A stretch of DNA of 64,000 nt. It comes from Acidovorax sp. A1169. GTDB taxonomy: Bacteria > Pseudomonadota > Gammaproteobacteria > Burkholderiales > Burkholderiaceae_C. Positions 41,153-49,504 of the stretch are shown piece after piece; the stretch's first letter is position 1; every line of letters starts with the position of its first letter. The stretch spans positions 25,021 through 89,020 of the forward strand of contig NZ_JAUZDX010000023.1 of the NCBI RefSeq assembly GCF_030704685.1, written 5' to 3'. Position numbers and translations under genes: made by a program. The notes beneath the pieces are model-generated. The model ran no database searches, was not told the DNA's origin, and saw nothing but the letters and a program-made list of their open reading frames with translations.

Positions 41153-41505
41153 ACGGGGCACGACGAAGGAGGGGCTGCCGGGCGGCACCTCCATCCACGG
41201 CCCTGCTTTCTGCCGGGAAGAAAAAAGCCACCGCACGTCGCAAGACGGCCGGTGGCTTTTTGCTGCCTGCTGCAGCACGAGCTTGGTGGGGAATGCCGTT
41301 GCAGGGATCAATGACCCTGTCGGTGTGGCGAATAGTGCTTGGCTATTTAAATTGAATCGAAATCAGAAGCAAACATGGGGGTATCGTTACACATGGCGCA
41401 TGTAACCGGCGCGCCCCAAGCCAGCGCCCCCGTGCAAGGGCCGCCCCGCCGCACTGGGGGCGTCCCCCTTCCAGGGGGAAGGCGCGAAGCGACTCAGGGG
41501 GTGCT
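41153..41505. repeat. Convergent fliT/fliE intergenic region with copy B of the dispersed repeat
   Basis: No gene is seen in these 353 bases. Besides the terminator at 41222-41261 there is an A+T-richer stretch around 41335-41385. Copy B of the dispersed repeat covers about 41400-41501. It shares AGGGCCGCCCCGCCGCACTG and CTCAGGGGG with copy A, and GGCGTCCCCCT and GACTCAGGGGG with copy C. On the minus strand it starts CCCCCTGAGTCGC four bases after the fliE stop codon. Confidence 0.75.
41222..41261. terminator. Bidirectional intrinsic terminator between fliT and fliE
   Basis: A 12-base stem AAAAAGCCACCG with CGGTGGCTTTTT encloses a 16-base loop that can itself pair partly. The arms give a T-run in both directions. 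It starts 70 bases after the fliT stop and would also stop leftward transcription coming from fliE. Confidence 0.88.
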
Positions 41506-41829
41506 TCACACCTGCATGTTCATGATGTCGGTATAGGCCTGTACCATGCGGTTGCGCACGTGCAGCGTGGCCTGGAAGCCGATCTGGGCCTTCTGGATTG
41601 CTACCATGGTCTCTTCCAGGCTGACCGAGGGGTTTTCGAGCTGGACTTCCTTTTGCAGGTCGGCCGACTTGTTCTGCGCAGCGCTTACCGACTGCAGCGC
41701 CCCCTTGAGGGCGCCCGAAAAGCCCACATCGTTGCCTTCGGCCTGCGGCATGGCGGCGCGGCGCGCCATGCCGGCACCCGCCATGGGGGTGGTAGAGCTG
41801 GTGATGCGGAGGTCCATGGCGGTGTCCAT
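41506..41829 (-). CDS. fliE: Flagellar MS-ring/rod junction protein FliE
   Basis: FliE links the MS-ring to the proximal rod. From ATG 41829 it is 107 residues; ATG 41817 would give 103. The conserved C-terminal half is VSLEETMVAIQKAQIGFQAT followed by LHVRNRMVQAYTDIMNMQV, diagnostic of FliE, with FSGALKGALQSVSAAQNKSA before it. Neither start has a Shine-Dalgarno sequence, because a C-rich tandem repeat fills that position. It is divergent from fliF across 170 bases. Confidence 0.94.
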   Translation of the reverse strand: MDTAMDLRITSSTTPMAGAGMARRAAMPQAEGNDVGFSGALKGALQSVSAAQNKSADLQKEVQLENPSVSLEETMVAIQKAQIGFQATLHVRNRMVQAYTDIMNMQV

Positions 41830-41830
41830 T

Positions 41831-41851
41831 GGGGGATGGGGGATGGGGGAT
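41831..41851. repeat. Three tandem copies of a 7-base repeat at the fliE start
   Basis: The unit GGGGGAT occurs three times without mismatch. Read in the direction of fliE it is (ATCCCCC)x3 ending one base before the ATG at 41829, so it occupies the place of the ribosome binding site. Confidence 0.9.
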
Positions 41852-41912
41852 GTAGTGATAGTAGCCAGGCATCCGTGGGCCATCATGGGGAATAGATGCC
41901 CAAAGGCGCGCC

Positions 41913-41940
41913 TTATCGGCAGAACATGGCAGGTACTTGA
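41913..41940 (-). promoter_or_regulatory. Sigma-28-like promoter upstream of fliE
   Basis: On the minus strand the octamer GCCGATAA (41920 down to 41913) is a full match to the FliA -10 consensus. Twelve bases upstream is TCAAGTAC (41940 to 41933), a five-of-eight match to TAAAGTTT. The spacing is one base longer than ideal. It would drive fliE with a leader of about 75 bases. fliE is normally an early gene, so this may be a secondary late promoter. Confidence 0.5.
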
Positions 41941-41999
41941 GCCAAATAATCGAACCCACGCCAAGGTCCCTTGCCGGGCCCCACCTATTGGAAAGCACG

Positions 42000-43691
42000 A
42001 TGTCTGCAGTTGCTGAAATCCCACTCGCTCCGCTTGCACCTCCCGCAGCCCGTCCCAACTGGCTGCAGCGGTTGTCCGGCCTCGACCGGGCCCAGCGCAT
42101 GCGCCTGGGTGTGGGCGTGGCACTGTTGGTCGCCGTCGCGATCGCTGCCATCGTGCTGGGCCGCCAGCCCGACTACCGTGTCCTGTTCTCCAACCTGAAC
42201 GACAAGGACGGCGGTGCCATCGTGGCGCAATTGACCACGATGAACGTTCCTTACAAGTACGCCGAAGGCGGCGGTGCGATCCTGATTCCCTCTGACAAGG
42301 TGCATGACGTGCGCCTGCGCCTGGCCACCCAGGGCCTGCCCCGTGGCTCCGTGACCGGCTTCGAGCTGATGGAAACCAACCGCTTCGGCATGACCCAGTT
42401 CCAGGAACGACTGAACTTCCAGCGCGGCCTGGAGGGCGAGCTGACCCGCTCCATCCAGGCACTGTCTTCGGTGCAGAGTGCTCGCGTGCACCTGGCGCTG
42501 CCCAACCAGAACGGTTTTTTCCGCGAACAGCAAAAGCCCTCAGCCTCAGTGCTGATCAGCCTGCACCCCGGGCGCATTCTGGACCGGGCCCAGCTCGCCG
42601 GCATCGTCCACCTGGTGGCGTCCAGCGTTCCCGAGCTGGCGCCTTCGGCTGTCAGCGTGCTGGACGATACGGGCAAGCTGCTCTCGCAGTCGCCCGACGG
42701 CAACGCGGCGGCCAATGCGGTCGATGCACAGCAACTGCTCTATGTGCAGCAGATCGAGCAGCAGCTCACGCGCCGCATCCAGGACATTCTGGAGCCCGTG
42801 GTCGGCCGCAACAACGTCAAGGCCCAGGTCTCGGCCGAACTGGACTTCAGCCGCACCGAGTCCACGTCCGAGCAATTCCGCCCCAACCAGACCCCCGATG
42901 CCAAGGCCGTGCGCAGCCAGCAGATGCTGGAAACCTCCGGCATGGCCCAGAAGACCGCGACCGGTGTACCCGGCGCCGTTGCCAATCAACCGCCCGCACC
43001 TTCGGCTGCACCCATCAACGGCGCCAATCCAGCACCCCAGGCCGGCACCCAGCAGGGCACAGAGGAGTCGTCCTCCAAGCGCGAGTCCACCACCAACTAC
43101 GAAGTGGACAAGACCGTGCGCGTCACGCGTGGCAACAACTGGGCCATCAAGCGCCTGAATGCTGCCGTGGTGGTGAACTACCAATCGACCGAAGACAAGG
43201 GCAAGACCGTTACCAAGGCGCTCACCCCCGAGCAACTGGAGCAGATGAAGGCCCTGGTGCGTGAAACCATCGGCTTCAATGGTGAGCGCGGTGACTCGGT
43301 GAACCTCATGAACACGCCGTTCCAGGTGGAGGCCGCGGTGTCGACGGATGTGCCGCTGTGGAAGCAGCCCGAGGTCCTCGATGTGGCCAAGAGCTTTGCC
43401 TGGCCGGTGGGGGCCCTGCTGTTCGGCGCCATGGTGCTCCTGGGCTTGGTGCGTCCGGCGCTCAAGGGAGGCAGTGCACCCCGGGCCATTCCGGTGGCCG
43501 GTGGGCAGCTCGATGCGCTGGAAGCTGACCAGCCCGACCGCCCTGCGCTGCCGCCTCCTTCCAGGAAGGAAGAGAATGTGGTGGCCACGCCAGAGCAATT
43601 GCGTCTGGAAGAGGCACGCGTGCTGGCCAAGGCAAACCCCGTGGCCGTCGCCAATATTCTCAAATCCTGGGTTAACGGCGAAAATGCCTGA
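42000..43691 (+). CDS. fliF: Flagellar MS-ring protein FliF
   Basis: FliF builds the MS-ring in the inner membrane, the base of the motor. From ATG 42000 (GGAAAG upstream) it is 563 residues. Two membrane helices frame it: VGVALLVAVAIAAIVLG near residue 40 and FAWPVGALLFGAMVLLGLV near residue 470. Between them are the ring-building motifs DYRVLFSNLNDKDGGAIV and RVHLALPNQNGFFREQQKPS with ASVLISLHPG. The C-terminal tail that binds FliG is present. Confidence 0.97.
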   Translation: MSAVAEIPLAPLAPPAARPNWLQRLSGLDRAQRMRLGVGVALLVAVAIAAIVLGRQPDYRVLFSNLNDKDGGAIVAQLTTMNVPYKYAEGGGAILIPSDKVHDVRLRLATQGLPRGSVTGFELMETNRFGMTQFQERLNFQRGLEGELTRSIQALSSVQSARVHLALPNQNGFFREQQKPSASVLISLHPGRILDRAQLAGIVHLVASSVPELAPSAVSVLDDTGKLLSQSPDGNAAANAVDAQQLLYVQQIEQQLTRRIQDILEPVVGRNNVKAQVSAELDFSRTESTSEQFRPNQTPDAKAVRSQQMLETSGMAQKTATGVPGAVANQPPAPSAAPINGANPAPQAGTQQGTEESSSKRESTTNYEVDKTVRVTRGNNWAIKRLNAAVVVNYQSTEDKGKTVTKALTPEQLEQMKALVRETIGFNGERGDSVNLMNTPFQVEAAVSTDVPLWKQPEVLDVAKSFAWPVGALLFGAMVLLGLVRPALKGGSAPRAIPVAGGQLDALEADQPDRPALPPPSRKEENVVATPEQLRLEEARVLAKANPVAVANILKSWVNGENA

Positions 43692-43723
43692 CCCCGTCGC
43701 CGCTCAACATGCTTGGATAGCCC

Positions 43724-44719
43724 ATGGATGAACAAGGTCTCAACGACGCCGCCATCATGCTGATGTCCCTCGGCGAGGAGGAGGCGGCCGAGGTGTTCAA
43801 GCACCTCTCGCCCAAAGAGGTTCAGAAACTGGGCGAGACCATCGCGCGCATGAAATCGGTGTCGCGCGACAAGGTGGACAGCGTCATCAACCGCTTTGCC
43901 GATGCCGCGGCGGCCCAGAGCCTGCTGGTGTCCGACACCGGCAACTATGTGCGCGCCGTGCTCAAGCGTGCGCTGGGTGACGACAAGGCCTCGCTGCTGA
44001 TCGACCGTATCCTGCAGGGCGGCGACGTCTCCGGGATCGAAAGCCTCAAGTGGATGGACCCGCTGTCGGTGGCCGAGCTGCTGCGCAACGAGCACCCCCA
44101 GATCGTCGCGGCCATCCTGGTGCACCTGAACAGCGAGCAGGCCTCGGGCATCCTGATGCACCTGACCGACCGCCAGCGCAGTGAAATCCTGCTGCGCGTG
44201 GCCACGCTGGAAGGCATCCAGCCCACGGCGCTCAAGGACCTCAATGAGGTGCTGTTCAAGGTGCTGGCGGGTGGCGACAAGATCCGCAAGAGCTCGCTGG
44301 GCGGCGTCAAGGCGGCGGCCGAGATCATCAACCTGCTGGGCTCCAACATGGACAGCGTGGTGATCGAGTCCATCCGCGGCTACGACCCCGATCTGGCGCA
44401 GAAGATCATGGACAAGATGTTCGTCTTCGAAGACGTGTTCAAGCTCGACAACACCGCCATCCAGGCAGTGCTCAAGGAAGTGGCATCCGAGACGCTCATT
44501 GTGGCGCTCAAGGGCGCCGTGCCCGAGTTGCGCGAGAAATTCCTGTCCAACATGTCCTCGCGTGCTGCCGAAGCACTGCGCGAAGACCTCGAGTCGCGCG
44601 GCCCGATGCGCCTGTCCGAAGTGGAAGCGCAGCAAAAGGAAATCCTCAAGACGATCCGCCGCCTGTCCGACGAAGGCCAGATCGTGATCGGTGGTGGTGG
44701 TGACGATGCCTTCGTCTAA
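43724..44719 (+). CDS. fliG: Flagellar motor switch protein FliG
   Basis: FliG is the rotor protein that receives torque from MotA. The 331-residue length is standard. The N-terminal part has AAIMLMSLGEEEAAEVFKHL; the middle EHPQIVAAILVHLNSEQASG carries the EHPQ motif; the C-terminal domain has MFVFEDVFKLDNTAIQAVLK with the charged torque helix ending SNMSSRAAEALREDLESRGP. It overlaps fliH by 14 bases. Confidence 0.97.
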   Translation: MDEQGLNDAAIMLMSLGEEEAAEVFKHLSPKEVQKLGETIARMKSVSRDKVDSVINRFADAAAAQSLLVSDTGNYVRAVLKRALGDDKASLLIDRILQGGDVSGIESLKWMDPLSVAELLRNEHPQIVAAILVHLNSEQASGILMHLTDRQRSEILLRVATLEGIQPTALKDLNEVLFKVLAGGDKIRKSSLGGVKAAAEIINLLGSNMDSVVIESIRGYDPDLAQKIMDKMFVFEDVFKLDNTAIQAVLKEVASETLIVALKGAVPELREKFLSNMSSRAAEALREDLESRGPMRLSEVEAQQKEILKTIRRLSDEGQIVIGGGGDDAFV

Positions 44720-45434
44720 CAGCCAGCGCTCCTACTCGCGCTTCATCCCCAGCGAGGAAGTGGGGCTGGTCACACAATGGAAGTTCGGCGCCGTGGACGG
44801 ATCCGAACCGGTGGAGCCCGAACCCGAGGTCCTGCCCGAGCCCGAACCCCTGCCCGATCCGGCCGAGGTGGAGGCTGCCCAGCTGGCACTGGTGCAGCAG
44901 GCCTGCGATGCGGCTTTTGCCCAGGGGCTGGCACAGGGCCAGGCCGACACGGCGCTTGAATGGCAGCAGCGCATGGACGACTATGTGTCGGGCCAGGCGC
45001 TGGAGATGTCTCACAGCATTGCCAGCGTGGTGCAGTCTTTGCAGGAGTCCCTTGCCGCGATGCAGCAACGCATGGCCCAGGACGTGCTGGCGCTGGCCTG
45101 CGATATCGCCCGCGAAGTCGTGCGTCGGGAGCTCTCGGTCGGCCCCGATGTGCTGGAGCCGGTGGTACGCGAGGCCGTGGGCATGCTGTTGGCCGAGGGG
45201 CGCCCGGCCATGGTGCGCCTGAACCCTTCGGACATGGGGGCGGTGGAGCAACCGTTGCGCGATGAGATGGGTGCCAGCATCCAGTGGGTGGCCGATGCGG
45301 CCGTGCCCACCGGGGGCTGCCTGGTCGAGTCCGGCGGCACCGTGGTCGATGGCAGCGTGGCCAAGCGCTGGGAGCGTGCCATCGCCTCGCTGGGGCTGGA
45401 GTCGCCCTGGCAGGAGAGCGGCGATGAGCGTTGA
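44706..45434 (+). CDS. fliH: Flagellar ATPase regulator FliH
   Basis: FliH binds and restrains the export ATPase FliI. From ATG 44706 inside the end of fliG it is 242 residues. An acidic, Pro/Glu-rich N-terminal region (EPEPEVLPEPEPLPDPAEVE) is followed by the coiled-coil FAQGLAQGQADTALEWQQRM and the conserved C-terminal domain LALACDIAREVVRRELSVGP, then VRLNPSDMGAVEQPL. It overlaps fliI by 11 bases. N-terminal sequence of FliH is always poorly conserved. Confidence 0.92.
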   Translation: MPSSNSQRSYSRFIPSEEVGLVTQWKFGAVDGSEPVEPEPEVLPEPEPLPDPAEVEAAQLALVQQACDAAFAQGLAQGQADTALEWQQRMDDYVSGQALEMSHSIASVVQSLQESLAAMQQRMAQDVLALACDIAREVVRRELSVGPDVLEPVVREAVGMLLAEGRPAMVRLNPSDMGAVEQPLRDEMGASIQWVADAAVPTGGCLVESGGTVVDGSVAKRWERAIASLGLESPWQESGDER

Positions 45435-46824
45435 TGCCCTCACCTCCAGCGCCTGGACGCAGTTCATGGACGATGCGCGCGAGCGCGTGCGCCAACGTGC
45501 GCCGCTGGAGACGCGCGGCACCCTCACCCGGCTGACCGGCCTGGTGCTGGAGGCCGCCGGCATCCGCGTGCCCGTGGGTTCGCAGTGCATGGTGCAGATG
45601 CCGGGGCATGCGCCGGTGCTGGCCGAGGTGGTCGGCTTTTCGGCCGACCGCGCCTTTTTGATGCCTGCGGGCGACATCCATGGCCTGTCCAGTGGTGCCA
45701 GCGTGGTGCCCGCCGCGCCCTATGTGGCCAGCCCGCGGTTGGGTGAGCCTTCCCGGCCATCCCCGAAGGCCGGCGTGCTGCGCCTGCCCATGGGGGACGG
45801 CCTGCTGGGGCGGGTGGTGGACCCACAGGGCCTGCCCCTGGACCATGGCGGTCCGGTGCAGGACGTGGTCTCCGAGCCCATGGACCGCCGCCAGATCAAC
45901 GCCATGGACCGCGACCCCGTGCGTCTGCCGCTGGACACCGGGGTACGCGCCATCAATGCCCTGCTGACCGTGGGGCGCGGGCAGCGCCTGGGCCTGTTTG
46001 CCGGCTCGGGCGTGGGCAAGAGCGTGCTGCTGGGCATGATGGCCCGCTACACCCGGGCCGACGTGATCGTGGTGGGCCTCATCGGCGAGCGTGGCCGCGA
46101 GGTCAAGGAATTCGTGGAAGACATCCTGGGGGCGGATGGCCGGGCGCGTTCGGTCGTGGTGGCCGCGCCGGCCGATGCCCCCCCGCTGCTGCGCATGCAG
46201 GGTGCTGCCTATGCCACCGCCGTGGCCGAGCATTTCCGTGACAAGGGCAAGCATGTGCTGCTGCTGATGGATTCGCTGACCCGCTACGCCATGGCGCAGC
46301 GCGAGATCGCGCTGGCCATCGGCGAGCCTCCGGCCACCAAGGGCTACCCGCCGTCGTGCTTTGCCAAGCTGCCCGCACTGGTCGAGCGCAGCGGCAACGG
46401 CCTGAATGGCGTAGGCTCCATCACCGCGTTCTACACCGTGCTGTCGGAGGGCGACGACCAGCAGGACCCGATCGCCGATGCCGCGCGCGCCATACTGGAC
46501 GGGCACATCGTGCTGTCGCGCTCGCTGGCCGAGTCGGGGCACTTCCCGGCCATCGACATCGAACAGTCGGCCTCGCGCGTGATGCACAACGTGGTCTCGC
46601 GCGGCCATTTCGACGTGGCGCGGCGTTTTCGCGCCGTGTACTCGCGCTACCAGAAGAGCCGCGACCTGGTGCAGGTGGGGGCCTACATGAGCGGATCCGA
46701 CCCCGCGCTGGACGAAGCCATCCACCTGCAGCCGCAGATGGCGGCCTTTCTGCAGCAGGACATGTTCGAAGCGTCCACCATGGACCAGAGCGTGAACGCC
46801 ATGGCGGCCGTGCTCGACCAGTAA
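45424..46824 (+). CDS. fliI: Flagellum-specific export ATPase FliI
   Basis: FliI energises export. The start is ATG 45424 (MSVDALTSSAWTQFMDDARE), with GGAG upstream; 466 residues. The F1-beta-like core has the Walker A loop GSGVGKSVLLGMMARY (about residues 194-209), VVGLIGERGREVKEF, VLLLMDSLTRYAMAQREIAL and GEPPATKGYPPSCFAKLPAL. The frame is open upstream, but that would run through fliH. Confidence 0.97.
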   Translation: MSVDALTSSAWTQFMDDARERVRQRAPLETRGTLTRLTGLVLEAAGIRVPVGSQCMVQMPGHAPVLAEVVGFSADRAFLMPAGDIHGLSSGASVVPAAPYVASPRLGEPSRPSPKAGVLRLPMGDGLLGRVVDPQGLPLDHGGPVQDVVSEPMDRRQINAMDRDPVRLPLDTGVRAINALLTVGRGQRLGLFAGSGVGKSVLLGMMARYTRADVIVVGLIGERGREVKEFVEDILGADGRARSVVVAAPADAPPLLRMQGAAYATAVAEHFRDKGKHVLLLMDSLTRYAMAQREIALAIGEPPATKGYPPSCFAKLPALVERSGNGLNGVGSITAFYTVLSEGDDQQDPIADAARAILDGHIVLSRSLAESGHFPAIDIEQSASRVMHNVVSRGHFDVARRFRAVYSRYQKSRDLVQVGAYMSGSDPALDEAIHLQPQMAAFLQQDMFEASTMDQSVNAMAAVLDQ

Positions 46825-46842
46825 GCACAGGAAGGCCCCACT

Positions 46843-47292
46843 ATGTCTGTCCTCAGTGCCCTCATCATCGCCGTGGAGATCGCCGCGCGCAAGCGCGACG
46901 AGGCGCGCCACGTGCTGCAGGAGGCTCTGGCCGTGCAGCAGGCAGCCCAGGCGCAATTGCACCAGCTGCAGGACTATGCCCGCGAGACCGAGCAGCGCTG
47001 GGGCATGCAGGCCGACACGCGCGTGCAACCCGAGGTGATGTACCACCACTACCAGTTCATGGACCGGCTGGGGCATGCCGCGGGGCTGCAGACCAGCGTG
47101 GTGGGCGACCAGGAGGCGCGGGTCGAGAACGCACGGCGCGGCCTGATGGAGGCGGAGCAGCGCCTGGCCAGCCTGCGCAAGGTGGTCGAGCAGCGGCGGC
47201 GCGAGCTGGAGCAGGCCCAGGCCCGCATGGACCAGAAACAAACCGATGAGCGTGCGGCGATGCAATACAGCCGCAGGGTTCAGGACCGATAG
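46843..47292 (+). CDS. fliJ: Flagellar export protein FliJ
   Basis: FliJ is the central stalk-like coiled coil of the export ATPase. The 149-residue chain is almost wholly heptad-like: LIIAVEIAARKRDEARHVLQ, AAQAQLHQLQDYARETEQRW and KVVEQRRRELEQAQARMDQK. Location between fliI and fliK confirms the call. Confidence 0.93.
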   Translation: MSVLSALIIAVEIAARKRDEARHVLQEALAVQQAAQAQLHQLQDYARETEQRWGMQADTRVQPEVMYHHYQFMDRLGHAAGLQTSVVGDQEARVENARRGLMEAEQRLASLRKVVEQRRRELEQAQARMDQKQTDERAAMQYSRRVQDR

Positions 47293-47308
47293 GGCAGGAG
47301 AATTGACC

Positions 47309-48700
47309 ATGGAACAGGCACGCATATCCACCAGCCAGGGGACGCAGTCTCCCCAGCAGACCGCGCGCACGCGCGCCCACACCCAGCAAAAGGGCATCAC
47401 GGACGATGGCGCCGGGGCCGCCGCGCAGCCGGACAGTTTTCTGGCACTGCTGGCCGCCCAGGACCCGGAGTTCGCCGAGGGAGGGGATCCGCTGGCCGCC
47501 GTTCCAGGTGTTTCGGATGCCTCCAGCACCCTGGCTGCCGTCGATCCGTCCACCCTGGTTGGTTGGCAGGCGCTGGTCGCAGGCGACAGTGCTGCCCAGC
47601 AACTCAGAGGTTCGGCAGGGCAGGGCGGCAGCGCGGAGGGCATGAGCGCCGTCGGCCTGTTGGGGCAGACCGGAGTGGCGCGTGGCGCCATGGCCCATAT
47701 GCTGTCAGATCCTGCAGGCGGTGCACCGGCCCTTGCCGGGCAGCTTCTGGCGGGCCAGGGCTTGCCGGCCGCCGATGGCCTGGTGTCGCAGACTGCGGCA
47801 CTGGATGGCGGTTTGCCGGATGCATCGCAGCCTGCCACGGCCACGCTGGGTTTCGGGCGCCAGTTCTCGCGCTTGCACAGTGCAGCCCTGCAGCGCGGCG
47901 CAAGCGATGCGGGCCTGGGTGGGGCGGGGAGCGTGGGCGCTGCATCGGCGCGCGCCGCGGGCGGCGATGCCAAGCAGGTGGCGGCTTCCACGGGCGATCT
48001 GTCGACCATGTCCACCGCAGTGGCGGCCGCCGTGCGCGAGCTCGGCACGGGCCTGCACCGTGTTTCGGGTGAGAGCGGCGCCACCGGGGCGGACGCCGCC
48101 TTGCTGGCCAACCTGGATCCAACGGCTGCAGTGGCAGCCCCTGGCGCGCGCAATGCGGATGCGGGCGGCGGCAGCGAGTCGTCCCGGCATGGCGGATCGG
48201 GAGGCCTGGGCGAAGGCGGGGCCGAGCCCTCCTTCGCGGTGGATGGTGCGTCGGGCACCTCGGGCTTTGAAGAACTGGCACAGACCGGGGCCGAAGAATT
48301 GCTGGCCGAGCAGGTCACCTACTGGGCCAACCAGAAAACCCAGAGTGCGGAGGTCACGCTGAACCGCGACGGCCAGCCCCTGGCCGTGACGGTGGCCCTG
48401 TCCGGCAACGAGGCCCATGTCACCTTCCGCAGCGACCAGGAGCACACCCGCGAGATGCTCGACCAGAGCATGGCGCAGCTCAGCGAGCTGCTGCGCAGCG
48501 AGGGCCTGGTCCTGTCGGGCATGACCGTAGGCACCTCGGCAGGCCAGGGCGCCATGGCGGGCGATGCCGAGGAGCAGCAACGCAACCGTTCAGGCGATGG
48601 GCAGCAGGGCCAGGTGCTGGTCTCCGGCCCCACGGATGTCAGCCAGCGGCTGGCGGGGAGCGGCACGCGCAACAACAGCGCCGTGGACGTCTTCGTGTAA
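47309..48700 (+). CDS. fliK: Hook-length control protein FliK
   Basis: FliK measures hook length and triggers the FlhB specificity switch. The start is ATG 47309 (MEQARISTSQGTQSPQQTAR), with AGGAG nine bases upstream; 463 residues. Residues 1-340 are Ala/Gly/Ser/Gln-rich and probably extended, the ruler part. The globular C-terminal domain is SAEVTLNRDGQPLAVTVALS with GNEAHVTFRSDQEHTREMLD and MAQLSELLRSEGLVLSGMTV. It is the last gene of the fliF operon. Confidence 0.94.
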   Translation: MEQARISTSQGTQSPQQTARTRAHTQQKGITDDGAGAAAQPDSFLALLAAQDPEFAEGGDPLAAVPGVSDASSTLAAVDPSTLVGWQALVAGDSAAQQLRGSAGQGGSAEGMSAVGLLGQTGVARGAMAHMLSDPAGGAPALAGQLLAGQGLPAADGLVSQTAALDGGLPDASQPATATLGFGRQFSRLHSAALQRGASDAGLGGAGSVGAASARAAGGDAKQVAASTGDLSTMSTAVAAAVRELGTGLHRVSGESGATGADAALLANLDPTAAVAAPGARNADAGGGSESSRHGGSGGLGEGGAEPSFAVDGASGTSGFEELAQTGAEELLAEQVTYWANQKTQSAEVTLNRDGQPLAVTVALSGNEAHVTFRSDQEHTREMLDQSMAQLSELLRSEGLVLSGMTVGTSAGQGAMAGDAEEQQRNRSGDGQQGQVLVSGPTDVSQRLAGSGTRNNSAVDVFV

Positions 48701-48746
48701 CGCGGCTGCAGTCTGGCCGTGGCCGCCGCAGCATGCTGCGCCAGCG

Positions 48747-48761
48747 TGGCACAGCGATTGC
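48747..48761 (+). promoter_or_regulatory. Sigma-54-like promoter upstream of fliL
   Basis: TGGCAC-AGCGA-TTGC matches the RpoN core consensus TGGCAC-N5-TTGC at every core base, with GG and GC exactly ten bases apart. It lies in the 198-base gap between fliK and fliL and points at fliL, 138 bases downstream. No enhancer-binding-protein site or activator gene is recognised in the window, so function is unproven. Confidence 0.5.
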
Positions 48762-48898
48762 CGGCGTTAACACGCTGTTAAGGGGTGTATTCTGGCTATT
48801 ATTGGACCGGCAGCTGCGCCACAATGGGAAGCGTCTGCCGGCCCGATGCCGTTCCCGGCGAGATGCCACCATCGAATCCCACCTAAGGAACCTGTCAC

Positions 48899-49486
48899 GT
48901 GTCTGCCAATGCTGCTGCCGCTCCGGCCAAGGAGAAGCCCAAAAGCAAGAAGATGCTGATCATCGTGGTCGCTCTGGTGCTCGTGCTGGGCATCGCGGGC
49001 GCTGCGGCCTTTTTCATCCTGGGCAAGAAAAAGAACGCCGATGACGAGGAGGGAGGGGCTGCCGCAGCGGCGCCGGCCCACGAGACGGCCAAGACACCGC
49101 CCACTTTCCTGCCCTTGGAGAACATGGTGGTCAATCTCGCCGATCCGGGCGGCGACCGGTTTGCGCAGATCGGCATCACGGTCGAGGTGGCCGACGCCAA
49201 GACGGCCGAGCAGATCAAACTCTACCTGCCTTCCATCCGCAGCAGCGTGCTGCTGCTGGTATCGCAGCGCACCTCCGGCGAGCTGCTGGTGCGCGAAGGC
49301 AAGGAAAAACTGGCCAAGGACATCCTGCGCGAAGTCTCCCGTCCGCTGGGTTTCACCGTGCCACGCGAGCGGCCCAAACCCGCGTCGGTGCCGGTTGGCG
49401 AGGACGATGAGGAGCAGCCGCCACCGCGCAAGGTACCGAAAAATCCGGTGCAAGGCATTCTTTTCTCCAGCTTCATCATCCAGTGA
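48899..49486 (+). CDS. fliL: Flagellar basal-body protein FliL
   Basis: FliL surrounds or supports the stator. It starts at a GTG (48899) with AAGGA upstream; 195 residues. A short basic N-terminus (KEKPKSKK) precedes one transmembrane helix, MLIIVVALVLVLGIAGAAAF. The periplasmic domain follows, with FLPLENMVVNLADPGGDRFA and ADAKTAEQIKLYLPSIRSSV. The C-terminal part adds a Pro/charged stretch and ends GILFSSFIIQ, as is typical. It heads fliLMNOPQR. Confidence 0.95.
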   Translation: MSANAAAAPAKEKPKSKKMLIIVVALVLVLGIAGAAAFFILGKKKNADDEEGGAAAAAPAHETAKTPPTFLPLENMVVNLADPGGDRFAQIGITVEVADAKTAEQIKLYLPSIRSSVLLLVSQRTSGELLVREGKEKLAKDILREVSRPLGFTVPRERPKPASVPVGEDDEEQPPPRKVPKNPVQGILFSSFIIQ

Positions 49487-49504
49487 TGCGAGGACAATCC
49501 TGCC

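Noticed and set aside
44770..48318. Very long open frame on the minus strand opposite fliH-fliK (over 1,100 codons)
   Set aside because: It lies opposite certain genes. It is Pro/Ala/Arg/His-rich with no domain, as expected for an antisense frame in high-G+C DNA with biased third positions.
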